NCBI RefSeq assembly: GCF_003013695.1
Contig: NZ_CP027792.1
Coordinates: forward strand, 2,624,501-2,688,500
Length of the DNA: 64,000 nucleotides
Reading direction: 5' to 3'
DNA from: Pulveribacter suum
GTDB lineage: Bacteria > Pseudomonadota > Gammaproteobacteria > Burkholderiales > Burkholderiaceae_C
This document shows positions 46,572 through 54,885 of the stretch, piece by piece. The notes beneath the pieces are model-generated. The model was not told where the DNA came from. It saw only the letters and a list, made by a program, of their open reading frames with translations, and did no database searches. Positions within the stretch are counted from its first letter, which is position 1, and each line of letters begins with the position of its first letter. Position numbers and translations under genes: made by a program.

Positions 46572-48047
46572 TTACTGCGGCTCGGGCGCCGGCGCCTTGA
46601 ACAGCGCCGCCACCTTGCGCCGTGGCTTGATGTTGGCCGAGATGCCGCTGCGCCCCGGCGCGGTACGGGCCGTGGCCTCCCAGCTGGCGGGCGCCTCGGC
46701 GGCGGCGCTGCTGGCCTCGTAGGGCCTGTCGAAGAAAGGGTCGCGCGACGCACTGGGCATGCGGTGACCGCCACCGCTGCGCGGGCTGCGGTGCGACGCC
46801 GACGGGGCTGCCGGTGCGCCAGCGCTGGAGGCATTGCGCGCCTCGCGTCCCTCGCCATCGCCCCAGGCGCGGCGCCCGTCATTGATGCGGCCGCGGGGGC
46901 GGTCGCCCTCCAGCTCGATGGGCTCCAGCTCGATCTTCTTCTTGATCAGCTTCTCGATGTCGGCCACCAGGCGCGTGTCGCTGCCGCCCACCAGCGTGAC
47001 GGCCAGCCCGGAGGCGCCGGCACGGCCGGTGCGGCCGATGCGGTGCACGTAGTCCTCGGCATTGAAGGGCACGTCGAAGTTGAAGACCGCCGGCACGTCC
47101 TTGATGTCCAGCCCGCGGGCGGCCACGTCGGTGCAAACCAGCAGATCCACCTCGCCGGCCTTGAAAGCCTCCAAAGCCTTCAGGCGCTCGTCCTGGCTCT
47201 TGTCGCCGTGCAGGGCGGCGGTCTTCAGGCCATCGCGCTCCAGCGTGCGCGCCAGGCGGGCGCAACCCAACTTGCTGTTGACGAAGATGAAGGCCTGGCG
47301 CAGCTCGCGGTCCTTCAAGATCTTGCGGATGGCATGGCGCTTGTTGTCGCCGTCGGCGCTGAAAAAGCGCTGCTCGACGGTGGAGGCGGTCTCGTTGGGC
47401 CGGGCGACCTCGATCGTGATCGGGTCCTGCAGGTAGCTGCCGGCCAGGCGCTTGATCTCGGGCGAGAAGGTGGCCGAGAACAGCAGCGTGGTGCGCTGCT
47501 TGGGCAGGTACGACAGGATGCGCTGCAGGTCGGGCAAAAAGCCGATATCCAGCATGCGGTCGGCCTCGTCCAGCACCACGTACTCGACCTGGTTCAGGAC
47601 CGCGTTCTTGGCCTCGATGTGGTCCAGCAGCCGCCCGGGCGTGGCTACCAGCACCTCAACGCCCTTCTTCAGCTCGAGCGTCTGAGGCTTCATGTCCATG
47701 CCGCCGAACACCACGGTGCTGCGCAGCTTGGTGTACTTAGCGTACAGGGCGATCTGCTGCGCGACTTGGTCTGCCAACTCGCGCGTGGGCAGCAGCACCA
47801 GCGCGCGCACCGGGTGGCGTGCGGGCGAGGCCGAGGCGTTTTCGTGCTTGAGCAGGCGCTCGAGCAGCGGCAGCGAGAAGGCCGCCGTCTTGCCGGTACC
47901 CGTCTGGGCCGCGCCCATCACGTCCTTGCCGGTCAGCACGACGGGAATGGCCTGCGCCTGGATGGGCGTCATGTTCTCGTAGCCCATCTCGGCTACGGCG
48001 CGCTTCAAGGGTTCAGCCAGCGCGAGGGTGGAATAAGCTTGTGTCAT
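46572..48047 (-). CDS. rhlE: DEAD-box RNA helicase (RhlE-like)
   Basis: ATP-dependent RNA helicase used in ribosome assembly or RNA turnover, often cold-induced. The 491-residue protein has the Q motif (TPIQAQAIP), motif I AQTGTGKT, DEAD in VLDEADRMLD, SAT, and motif VI HRIGRTGRAG. From about residue 390 the tail is low-complexity and basic (Ser/Arg/Gly/Pro-rich), as in RhlE proteins. ATG 48047 (MTQAYST) is preferred over the longer frame. RhlE is the best subgroup guess. Confidence 0.9.
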   Translation of the reverse strand: MTQAYSTLALAEPLKRAVAEMGYENMTPIQAQAIPVVLTGKDVMGAAQTGTGKTAAFSLPLLERLLKHENASASPARHPVRALVLLPTRELADQVAQQIALYAKYTKLRSTVVFGGMDMKPQTLELKKGVEVLVATPGRLLDHIEAKNAVLNQVEYVVLDEADRMLDIGFLPDLQRILSYLPKQRTTLLFSATFSPEIKRLAGSYLQDPITIEVARPNETASTVEQRFFSADGDNKRHAIRKILKDRELRQAFIFVNSKLGCARLARTLERDGLKTAALHGDKSQDERLKALEAFKAGEVDLLVCTDVAARGLDIKDVPAVFNFDVPFNAEDYVHRIGRTGRAGASGLAVTLVGGSDTRLVADIEKLIKKKIELEPIELEGDRPRGRINDGRRAWGDGEGREARNASSAGAPAAPSASHRSPRSGGGHRMPSASRDPFFDRPYEASSAAAEAPASWEATARTAPGRSGISANIKPRRKVAALFKAPAPEPQ

Positions 48048-48087
48048 CAACCCGCTATTGTCGCACTGCAGCAAAAAACAGCCAGCC

Positions 48088-48957
48088 TCAAAGGCTGGAT
48101 GTGTTAAAGGTGTCGCAAGATTGCACGCTGCCGCTCTTGTAGCCCTGGGTGAACCAGCGCACCCGCTGCGCGCTTGATCCGTGCGTGAAAGCGTCCGGAC
48201 GCACGGCGCCGGTCTGCTTGCGCTGCAGCGTATCGTCGCCGATCTGCTGCGCGGCGTTGATGGCCGACTCGATGTCGCTCTGGTCCAGCCAGTTGCGCGC
48301 CTGTTGCGAGTGATAGGCCCACAGGCCGGCATAGCAGTCGGCCTGCAGCTCCAGCCGCACGGACAGGGCGTTCTGTTCGCGCTGGCTCACCCGGCCGCGC
48401 CGGCTGTCCACCTGGCCTGTCGTGCCCAGCAGCGTCTGCACATGGTGCCCGACCTCGTGCGCAACGACGTAGGCCTGGGCAAACTCGCCCGGAGCGCCCA
48501 GCTGGCGGCTCATGGTGTCGAAAAAATCCATGTCCAGATAGACCTTGCGGTCGCCGGGACAGTAGAACGGGCCCATGGCGCTTTGCCCCGTGCCGCAGGC
48601 GGTGGGCGTGGCGCCGCGAAACAGCACCAGCTTCGGGGCCTGGTACTGCGCTCCGCCCTGCTGAAAGAGCTGGCCCCACACATCCTCTGTCGAGGCCAGC
48701 ACGGTGGACACGAACGCCGCCTGCCGGTCACCTTCGGGGGGGCGCTGCGCCGGGCCCTGCTGTTGTGTCTGCGGCGCGCCGCCGCCCGACAGCACGCCGA
48801 TGGTGGTCAGGGGATTGATGCCGAACACGCCCCAGCCGATGAGCGCCACCACCACCGTGCCGATGCCGATGCTGCGCCCGCCGATGAAGCCTCCGCCACC
48901 GCCTCCACTGCGGCGGTCCTCGACGTTGTCGGACTCGCGGTTACCTTCCCATCTCAT
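48088..48957 (-). CDS. YpfJ-family neutral zinc metallopeptidase
   Basis: A 289-residue membrane-anchored protein. The N-terminus is charged and Gly-rich (six glycines near 20-25), with one membrane helix about 30-50, then a periplasmic domain with the zinc motif HEVGHH near 167-172 and a downstream acidic site in LELQADCYAG. These match the YpfJ/zinc metallopeptidase family, whose substrates are unknown. It is read leftward 40 bases before rhlE, and the two may share a transcript. Confidence 0.88.
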   Translation of the reverse strand: MRWEGNRESDNVEDRRSGGGGGGFIGGRSIGIGTVVVALIGWGVFGINPLTTIGVLSGGGAPQTQQQGPAQRPPEGDRQAAFVSTVLASTEDVWGQLFQQGGAQYQAPKLVLFRGATPTACGTGQSAMGPFYCPGDRKVYLDMDFFDTMSRQLGAPGEFAQAYVVAHEVGHHVQTLLGTTGQVDSRRGRVSQREQNALSVRLELQADCYAGLWAYHSQQARNWLDQSDIESAINAAQQIGDDTLQRKQTGAVRPDAFTHGSSAQRVRWFTQGYKSGSVQSCDTFNTSSL

Positions 48958-49018
48958 GCTGGTGCTCTGGTGAGTGGCGCGTGCTGCGCGGGGCTGTGCA
49001 TATTACGCTCGGCCGGCT

Positions 49019-49249
49019 TCAATTGCCGGCCAACAGCAGCGGCTGGGCGGCAACTGCTGCCGTGCGCTGCACGGGCGGCTGCAGCGTCACTGCGACGTAG
49101 TTGGAGGCCTGCGCCTCGGCGCTGCGGGCATGGCGCTCCAGCACCACGTCCAGGGTCAGCAGCTGCAATGCGATCAGCGCAAGGCCGGCCACAACGGCCC
49201 AGCGCGATGGGCCGGAAGAAGACGCTTGCAGGGAGGAATCGTTGTCCAT
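49019..49249 (-). CDS. Small single-pass membrane protein, unknown function
   Basis: A 76-residue protein (MDNDSSLQ) with one membrane helix (about 17-35, WAVVAGLALIALQLLTLDVV) and an extracytoplasmic Ala/Gln/Val-rich tail. ATG 49249 has GGAG eight bases upstream, which favours it over the longer frame from 49363. I do not recognise the family. It sits between dcd and the metallopeptidase gene, all leftward. Confidence 0.6.
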   Translation of the reverse strand: MDNDSSLQASSSGPSRWAVVAGLALIALQLLTLDVVLERHARSAEAQASNYVAVTLQPPVQRTAAVAAQPLLLAGN

Positions 49250-49381
49250 CAGGGGCTCCAGCAGAGGATGCAAAAAACTGCAGCCGATGCTAGGCAGCCC
49301 GCCCGCCGCCGCCACGCGCCGCCCGCGCAAAGCCGCGTAGGACGGCTGCCGGTGGCATTGCAAGCAGGCGCGGGGCGCGCG

Positions 49382-49948
49382 TCAGGCCCGGGGCAGCGTC
49401 ACACCGCTCTGGCCCTGGTACTTGCCGTTGCGGTCCTTGTAGCTGACCTCGCACTCCTCGTCGCCCTGGAAGAACAGCACCTGCGCGCAGCCTTCGCCAG
49501 CGTAGATCTTGGCCGGCAGCGGCGTGGTGTTGCTGAATTCCAGCGTCACGTAGCCCTCCCACTCGGGCTCGAACGGCGTGACGTTGACGATGATGCCGCA
49601 GCGGGCATAGGTGCTCTTTCCCAGGCAGATGGTGAGCACGTCGCGCGGGATGCGGAAATACTCTACCGTGCGCGCCAGCGCGAAGCTGTTGGGCGGGATG
49701 ATGCAGTAGTCGCCCTCGAAGTCCACGAAGCTTTTTTCGTCGAAGTTCTTCGGGTCAACCACGGTGCTGTGGATGTTCGTGAACACCTTGAATTCGCGCG
49801 CGCAGCGGATGTCGTAGCCATAGCTGCTGGTGCCGTAGCTGATGATCTTGCGCCCGTCCTGCTGGCGGACCTGGCCGGGCTCGAACGGCTCGATCATGCC
49901 GTGCTGCTCGGCCATGCGCCGGATCCACTTGTCGCTCTTGATGCTCAT
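49382..49948 (-). CDS. dcd: dCTP deaminase
   Basis: Converts dCTP to dUTP, the main source of dUMP for thymidylate synthesis in many bacteria. The 188-residue protein begins [19 protein letters not shown] and has the trimeric dUTPase-fold motifs: [20 protein letters not shown] (catalytic region), [17 protein letters not shown] and [11 protein letters not shown]. Its length equals the E. coli enzyme within a few residues. It stands alone in orientation with the small membrane protein downstream, and a family A repeat lies beyond its 5' side. Confidence 0.96.
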   Translation of the reverse strand: MSIKSDKWIRRMAEQHGMIEPFEPGQVRQQDGRKIISYGTSSYGYDIRCAREFKVFTNIHSTVVDPKNFDEKSFVDFEGDYCIIPPNSFALARTVEYFRIPRDVLTICLGKSTYARCGIIVNVTPFEPEWEGYVTLEFSNTTPLPAKIYAGEGCAQVLFFQGDEECEVSYKDRNGKYQGQSGVTLPRA

Positions 49949-49990
49949 GAGGGGGTTCTCTCCTGGCGCGCGATTTTACGCACCCTTCTT

Positions 49991-50047
49991 GCTACTCAAA
50001 TAATAGCTGCTCGCGCTTGTGCACCAAGCGCTAGAGGCCGTTTTTAT
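49991..50047. repeat. Family A repeat between guaD and dcd
   Basis: ATAGCTGCTCGCGCTTG / CAAGCGCTAGAGGCC arms with loop TGCAC, then TTTTT. It lies 8 bases beyond the leftward guaD stop. Confidence 0.8.
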
Positions 50048-50054
50048 GCAGATT

Positions 50055-51335
50055 TCAGGCAATCACCGTGCGCTCAATCAGCCGGTCGTCGCCCAGCACG
50101 ATCATGGCGAACAGCAGCTCGGCCAGGCTTTGTGCGGCCTGGGTGCGCCGCGCCAGCAGCGGCGTGGCAGCCGGGTTCATCACGACGAAGTCGGCCTCGC
50201 AACCCGGTTGCAGGTTGCCCACCACGCCTTGCAACCCCAGCGCCTTCGCGGCGCCGGCCGTGTGCTGCCACCACAGCTGCTCGGGCGTGAGCGACACGCC
50301 CGGCTTGGCCTGCCCCTCGCGGCCCACATAGTAGGCGGCCAGCATGGTGCGAAACGGGCTGAAGGACGTACCCCCGCCCACGTCGCTGGCCAGGCCGTAG
50401 GCCATGCCGGCGCGGTCGGCCGCGACATAGTCGAAGAAGCCGCTGCCCAGGAACAAGTTGCTGGTCGGGCTGACTGCGGCGGCGGCGCCGGTGTCGCGCA
50501 TCAGCGCCCGGTCGGCGTCGTCCAGGTGGATGCAATGGGCGTAGATGGCGCGCTCGCGCAGCAGGCCGAAGTCGCCATACACGCCAAGATAGCTGCGCGA
50601 GGTGGGGAACAGCTCGCGCGCCCAGCGCACCTCGTCCAGGTTCTCGGCCACGTGCGACTGGATCCAGACATCCGGGTGACGCGCCGCGATCTCGCCAGCG
50701 CCAGCCAGCTGCGCGGGCGTGCTGGTGGGGGCGAAACGCGGGGTGATGGCGTAGCCCAGGCGACCCTGCCCATGCCAGCGCCCGATCAGCGCTTCGGTGT
50801 CCAGCAGGCTTTGCTCGGTCTGGTCGCGCACGCCGTCGGGCGAGTGGCGGTCCTGCAGCACCTTGCCGGCGATCAGCCGCAGGCGGCGCGCCTGAGCCTC
50901 GCGCATCAGCGCGTCCACGCCGCCGGGGTGCGAGGTGGCAAAGGTGAGCGCCGTGGTCACGCCGTTGCGCGCCAGCTCGTCCAAGAAGAAGCAGGCCACC
51001 TCTTGCGCGTGGGCCGGGTCGGCAAAGCGCGCCTCGTGCGGGAAGGTGTAGTGCTCCAGCCAGGGCAACAGCCCCTCGGCGGGCGAGCCGATCACGTCGG
51101 TTTGGGGAAAGTGGATGTGCAGGTCCACGAAGCCCGGCGCGATGATGCGGCCGGGCCAGTGGGTCACGCCCTGGCCGGCGAACTGGCCGGACAGCACCGC
51201 CCAGCTGCCCGCAGCCACGACCCGCTGCACGCCGCGCTCGTCGGCGGCGGTGGCCAGCAGGCCGTCCTGGTCATATAGGGCCGCGCCATCGTCGGCAAAG
51301 CGCAGCAGCGCGGATCGGTACAGGTGCGTGGTCAT
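50055..51335 (-). CDS. guaD: Guanine deaminase
   Basis: Deaminates guanine to xanthine, the entry to urate. The 426-residue amidohydrolase has PGFVDLHIHFPQTD (metal histidines near 75), SHVAENLDEV (about 235), HCIHL (about 275) and SDVGGGTSFS (Asp, about 325), the GuaD-specific pattern. It is read leftward after puuD with a 74-base gap and no visible promoter, so it is probably in the puuD transcript. It forms part of the purine cluster that resumes at xdhC and uraH. Confidence 0.94.
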   Translation of the reverse strand: MTTHLYRSALLRFADDGAALYDQDGLLATAADERGVQRVVAAGSWAVLSGQFAGQGVTHWPGRIIAPGFVDLHIHFPQTDVIGSPAEGLLPWLEHYTFPHEARFADPAHAQEVACFFLDELARNGVTTALTFATSHPGGVDALMREAQARRLRLIAGKVLQDRHSPDGVRDQTEQSLLDTEALIGRWHGQGRLGYAITPRFAPTSTPAQLAGAGEIAARHPDVWIQSHVAENLDEVRWARELFPTSRSYLGVYGDFGLLRERAIYAHCIHLDDADRALMRDTGAAAAVSPTSNLFLGSGFFDYVAADRAGMAYGLASDVGGGTSFSPFRTMLAAYYVGREGQAKPGVSLTPEQLWWQHTAGAAKALGLQGVVGNLQPGCEADFVVMNPAATPLLARRTQAAQSLAELLFAMIVLGDDRLIERTVIA

Positions 51336-51409
51336 GCGGCGACTGTACGGCGCGCGCGGCGCGCCGGCATGCGCCGGCGCCGATGGCGGCTATATCGCTT
51401 TGTCGCGGC

Positions 51410-52633
51410 TCAAGGCGTGGTGGGCGCGCCGCCCTCGAACCACCGCTTGAACGCGCCGCGCTCCTCGTCGCTCAGGGCGCCGGGGTTGCCGAAGGGCATC
51501 TTCTTGAGCTGCACCACCTGCTGGTAGATCTGCTGGGCATGGTCCTTGATGCCCTGGGGCGAATCCAGCCGCACGTTCTTCTGCGCAATGGCCGCGCCGT
51601 GGCACAGCACGCATTGCTGGGTGATCAGGGCATTCACCGCGGCAAAGCTGGCGTCGCCCTGCACCGGCGCGCCTGCGGCAGGCGCTGCGCTGGCGACGGC
51701 CTGCGGCGCGGGCTTGAGCCAGGCGATGACGCCCAGCAGCACCGCCACGCCCACGGCCGCATAAGGCCAGGGGTGGCGGTTGCGGCCCAGCTTGAAGCCG
51801 TGGCGCATGACGAAGAACTGGCGGATGGCGGCGCCGGCGAACATCATCAGGATCAGCACCAGCCAGTTCAGCGCGTGGTTGTAGAGCCAGCCATAGTGGT
51901 TGGACAGCATGGCGAACAACACCGGCAGCGTGAAGTAGGTGTTGTGCACGCTGCGCTGCTTGCCGTGCTTGCCGTGGATGGGGTCCACCGGCTGGCCGGC
52001 CTTCAGGGCGGCCACCACCTTGCGCTGGCCGGGGATGATCCAGAAGAACACGTTGGCGCTCATGGACGTGGCCAGCATGGCGCCCATCAGCAAGAACGCC
52101 GCCTGGCCCGGGAAGATGTGGCAGGCCAGCCAGGCGGCGATGCACACCAGCACCAGCACCAGCGCGCCGACGGTGGCGTCGCCCCGCTCGCGCTGGCCAA
52201 ACACGCGGCAGATGCCGTCGTACAGCAGCCAAAAGACCACCAGGAAGGCCAGCGCCGCCACCACGGCCATGGACGGCAACATGAGCGGATCGGCCGGGTT
52301 AACCAGGTAGATGCCGGCGTTCCACAGGTAGGAGACGGTCAGCAGCGCGAAGCCCGACAGCCACGTGGTGTAGCTCTCCCAGAAGAACCAGTGCAGGTGG
52401 CCGGGGAGCTTTGGCGGCGCGACGTTGAACTTGACGGGGTGATAAAAGCCCCCGCCGTGCACGGCCCACAGCTCGCCGTTCACGCCTTGGCGCTTCAGGT
52501 CTTCATCGACCGGCGGGGTGAGGCTGCTGTCCAGAAAGACGAAATAAAACGACGACCCGACCCAGGCGATGGCGGTGATGACGTGCAGCCAGCGCAGCAG
52601 CAGGTTGGCCCAGTCCAGCAGATAGCTTTCCAT
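51410..52633 (-). CDS. puuD: Urate hydroxylase PuuD with C-terminal cytochrome c domain
   Basis: An inner-membrane urate oxidase that passes electrons to a cytochrome instead of O2, making 5-hydroxyisourate. The 407-residue protein has about eight membrane helices (to about residue 300) with conserved histidines (LHVITAIAWVGSSFYF at the start; HGGGFYHPVKF), then a linker and a heme c domain with CVLCH near 340 and KKMPFGNP near 377. This matches the family described as PuuD. A TGTATGCA palindrome about 150 bases upstream is a candidate GntR operator. Confidence 0.93.
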   Translation of the reverse strand: MESYLLDWANLLLRWLHVITAIAWVGSSFYFVFLDSSLTPPVDEDLKRQGVNGELWAVHGGGFYHPVKFNVAPPKLPGHLHWFFWESYTTWLSGFALLTVSYLWNAGIYLVNPADPLMLPSMAVVAALAFLVVFWLLYDGICRVFGQRERGDATVGALVLVLVCIAAWLACHIFPGQAAFLLMGAMLATSMSANVFFWIIPGQRKVVAALKAGQPVDPIHGKHGKQRSVHNTYFTLPVLFAMLSNHYGWLYNHALNWLVLILMMFAGAAIRQFFVMRHGFKLGRNRHPWPYAAVGVAVLLGVIAWLKPAPQAVASAAPAAGAPVQGDASFAAVNALITQQCVLCHGAAIAQKNVRLDSPQGIKDHAQQIYQQVVQLKKMPFGNPGALSDEERGAFKRWFEGGAPTTP

Positions 52634-52778
52634 AGTGTCCCGATCACGCCGGCGCGTGGGCGCCGGCGCGCAAGCTGCTCACCACTGCGGGCGCTCTGAG
52701 CAGGAAAGTCGTGCAGGCCGCGCACCAGGGCTGTGAAACAGCCCGGCACCGCTGCGACCCGGTTTTGTGGACACGAAG

Positions 52779-52786
52779 TGTATGCA
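52779..52786. promoter_or_regulatory. Candidate GntR operator upstream of puuD
   Basis: AAGTGTATGCAATTT, one base off the TGTATACA palindromes at 54804 and 59335, and with the same AAG/AAC flank. It lies 146 bases before the puuD ATG. Confidence 0.45.
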
Positions 52787-52813
52787 ATTTCTGGTGGCCA
52801 GCGCACCTGGGAT

Positions 52814-53665
52814 TCACCCGCAGTGTGCGCGCCGCGCAGCCAGCGCCTGCAGCAGCTGCGCCGCCACGGCCACGGCGATGACTTCGGGCTCCTTGCCCGT
52901 GATGCCGCTCACGCCGATCGGGCAGGTGACGTGCGCCAGCTCCTGCGGAGTGAAGCCGCGCGCCTCCAGCCGGTGGCGGAAGGTGGCCCACTTGGTGCGG
53001 CTGCCGATCAGGCCGATGAAGGGCAGGTCGCCCTGCTGGCGCTGGCGCGCCAGGCACGCCGCGACGATGTCCAGGTCCTCGGCGTGGCTGAAGCTCATGA
53101 TGAGCACGAAGGACTGTGGGACGAGCATGGGCACGGCCGCGTGCACGGGATCGGAGTGCTCGCACAGGGCGCAGGGCGCGGCCTGCGGGCCGAACACGCC
53201 GTCCCGGCTGTCGATCCAGTGCAGGGCAAAGGGCAGCGGCGCGAGGGTGCGCACCAGCGCGTGGCCCACGTGCCCGCCGCCGAACAGCGCCACGGGCTGC
53301 AGCGTCGGCGCCAGGCGCTGGCCGAGCGGGGCCGCGTCCAGCGCCGTGATGCACTCCAGGCGCAAGTGCACCACGCCGCCGCAGCACTGGCCCAGGCTGG
53401 GCCCCAGCGCCTGGCGCAGCGCGTGCGGCCGCGGCGTGCGGCCTGCCAGGTGCTCATCCAGCAACTGGCGGGCCTGCTGCAAGGCGGCGAACTCCAGGTG
53501 GCCGCCGCCGATGGTGCCGATCAGGGGCTGCGCCGGGTCGGCCGGCAGGGCCATCCAGGCGCCGCGCTCGCGTGGCACCGAACCCTGGGTAGACTGCACC
53601 GTCACCAGGCAGGCAGGGCCGGCCTCCAGGCCGTGCAGCAGCTGCTGCAGCGCGGTCGTCGTCAT
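52814..53665 (-). CDS. xdhC: XdhC, xanthine dehydrogenase maturation factor
   Basis: Binds and sulfurates molybdenum cofactor before insertion into xanthine dehydrogenase. The 283-residue protein has the XdhC N-terminal block (TVQSTQGSVPRERGAWM), the CCGG motif near 95, and a C-terminal Rossmann-like half with GGGHVG and GLIGSRTKWATF. The ATG at 53665 has GGAGG eight bases upstream, better than ATG 53680. The xdhA and xdhB subunit genes are not in the window, so they must lie elsewhere. Confidence 0.92.
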   Translation of the reverse strand: MTTTALQQLLHGLEAGPACLVTVQSTQGSVPRERGAWMALPADPAQPLIGTIGGGHLEFAALQQARQLLDEHLAGRTPRPHALRQALGPSLGQCCGGVVHLRLECITALDAAPLGQRLAPTLQPVALFGGGHVGHALVRTLAPLPFALHWIDSRDGVFGPQAAPCALCEHSDPVHAAVPMLVPQSFVLIMSFSHAEDLDIVAACLARQRQQGDLPFIGLIGSRTKWATFRHRLEARGFTPQELAHVTCPIGVSGITGKEPEVIAVAVAAQLLQALAARRAHCG

Positions 53666-53698
53666 CGTCTTCGCCTCCATTCGCAGTACAGCATAGCG

Positions 53699-54226
53699 AT
53701 GCCCCTCCCCGATCTCCCTCCTGCCGGCTGGCGCCGCTGGCTGCCTGCCAGCCTGGCCGCCGCCGTGGCGGCGCTTTTCGCTTCCTGCCGCTCGGGCCCA
53801 CCAGCAGAGCCGCCGGCGGTGGATGCCCCACCGGACAAGCCCGCCGTCATCGGGCCGGTGCCGGCCGCCCAGGGTTCGGCCCGCCTGTCTGCCGCCACCA
53901 ATGCGCTGTCGTACCGCCGCGACGCGGCCACCCATCTCTACGGCCTGAACGCCGCGCGCATCTTCAAGGGCAGGCTGCCGCCGCTGCTGTATGCCATCGG
54001 GGTGCTGCAGGTGGACATTGATGCCGCAGGCCGCGTCACCGCGCTGCGCTGGATGCGCGCGCCGCGCCATGCGCCCGAGGTGATGGCCGAGATCGAGCGC
54101 ACCGTGCGCGCAGCGGCGCCCTACCCCGCCCCGGCGCGCATGGGCAAAGTGACCTGGACGGACACTTGGCTGTGGGAAAAATCAGGGCGCTTTCAGCTCG
54201 ATACGCTCACTGAAGGGCAGGACTAG
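53699..54226 (+). CDS. Putative lipoprotein with TonB-C-like domain
   Basis: A 175-residue exported protein of uncertain role. The signal peptide ends near a lipobox-like SC (LFASCRSG, Cys about 30), followed by a Pro-rich stretch. The C-terminal half (about 90-160) has LYAIGVLQVDIDAAGRVTAL and APEVMAEIERTVRAAAPYPA, resembling the TonB/TolA C-terminal fold. It lacks an N-terminal TonB anchor and ExbBD genes nearby. It is divergent from xdhC; no link to purines is evident. Confidence 0.65.
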   Translation: MPLPDLPPAGWRRWLPASLAAAVAALFASCRSGPPAEPPAVDAPPDKPAVIGPVPAAQGSARLSAATNALSYRRDAATHLYGLNAARIFKGRLPPLLYAIGVLQVDIDAAGRVTALRWMRAPRHAPEVMAEIERTVRAAAPYPAPARMGKVTWTDTWLWEKSGRFQLDTLTEGQD

Positions 54227-54234
54227 AAGAGGCA

Positions 54235-54370
54235 ACTCCCTGCGGCGCTGCGCGCCTTCCTCCTTCTCTGGCGCGCTGCGCGCTGGGAGGGGGACACCGC
54301 CGGTGCTGCGGGGCGGCCCTTGCACGGGGGTCGCTGGTGTGTGGCGCGCCGGTTTCGAGGGGTGCGCCCT
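54235..54370. repeat. Family C repeat, copy 2 (about 140 bp)
   Basis: Matches 38168-38305 in block order and orientation (CTTCTCTGGCGCGCTGCG, GGTGCTGCGGGGCGGCCCT, GTGTGGCGCGCC). Like copy 1 it directly follows a rightward gene. Confidence 0.75.
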
Positions 54371-54408
54371 GGGCGCGTCCACTGAAACGCAACGCGCGTC
54401 TTTGTCGC

Positions 54409-54759
54409 TCAGGAGCCGCGGTAGGTCGAGTAGCTCCAGGGGCTGACCAGCAGCGGCACGTGGTAATGCTGGTCGGCGTGGGCAATGCCGAAGTCCAGGC
54501 TGACGCGGTTCAGGAAGGCGGGGTCGGGCAGCTGCACGCCGCGGGCCTTGAAGTAGGCATCGACGTCGAAGGTCAGGCGGTAGGTGCCGGGGCGCAGGCT
54601 GGCGTTGTCGAACAGCGGCGCGTCGCTGCGGCCGTCGTGGTTCAGCGTCAGGCGCCTGATCAGCGTGGCCTGCTCGCCGTCGGTGGCGTACAGCGCCACC
54701 GCCATGCCCGCCGCAGGGCAGCCGTGCATGGTGTCCAGGACGTGGGTACTCAGGCCCAT
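54409..54759 (-). CDS. uraH: 5-Hydroxyisourate hydrolase (transthyretin-like)
   Basis: Hydrolyses the product of PuuD, 5-hydroxyisourate, to OHCU. The 116-residue protein has the diagnostic ends of the family: THVLDTMHGCPA near the N-terminus and YSTYRGS at the C-terminus, plus HYHVPLLVSPW. ATG 54759 has GGAG seven bases upstream. It is divergent from ggt, with the TGTATACA palindrome between them. Confidence 0.95.
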   Translation of the reverse strand: MGLSTHVLDTMHGCPAAGMAVALYATDGEQATLIRRLTLNHDGRSDAPLFDNASLRPGTYRLTFDVDAYFKARGVQLPDPAFLNRVSLDFGIAHADQHYHVPLLVSPWSYSTYRGS

Positions 54760-54803
54760 GGTGTCTCCTACTAGATGATCAGAACCGGGATGGCTCACAG
54801 AAG

Positions 54804-54811
54804 TGTATACA
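54804..54811. promoter_or_regulatory. Candidate GntR operator between uraH and ggt
   Basis: AAGTGTATACAGTTT, a perfect TGTATACA palindrome, 45 bases from the uraH ATG and 75 from the ggt ATG. The same core precedes gntR itself. Confidence 0.55.
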
Positions 54812-54885
54812 GTTTTTGTATTCGCTTGTCACACCCCACGGCCGGGTTTACGCTCGCCCGTTCACTACAACCGAAGGAGACTCCC

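Noticed and set aside
52814..53665. Xanthine dehydrogenase subunit
   Set aside because: Length and CCGG/GGGHVG motifs are those of the maturation factor XdhC; no FAD or molybdopterin-subunit motifs are present.
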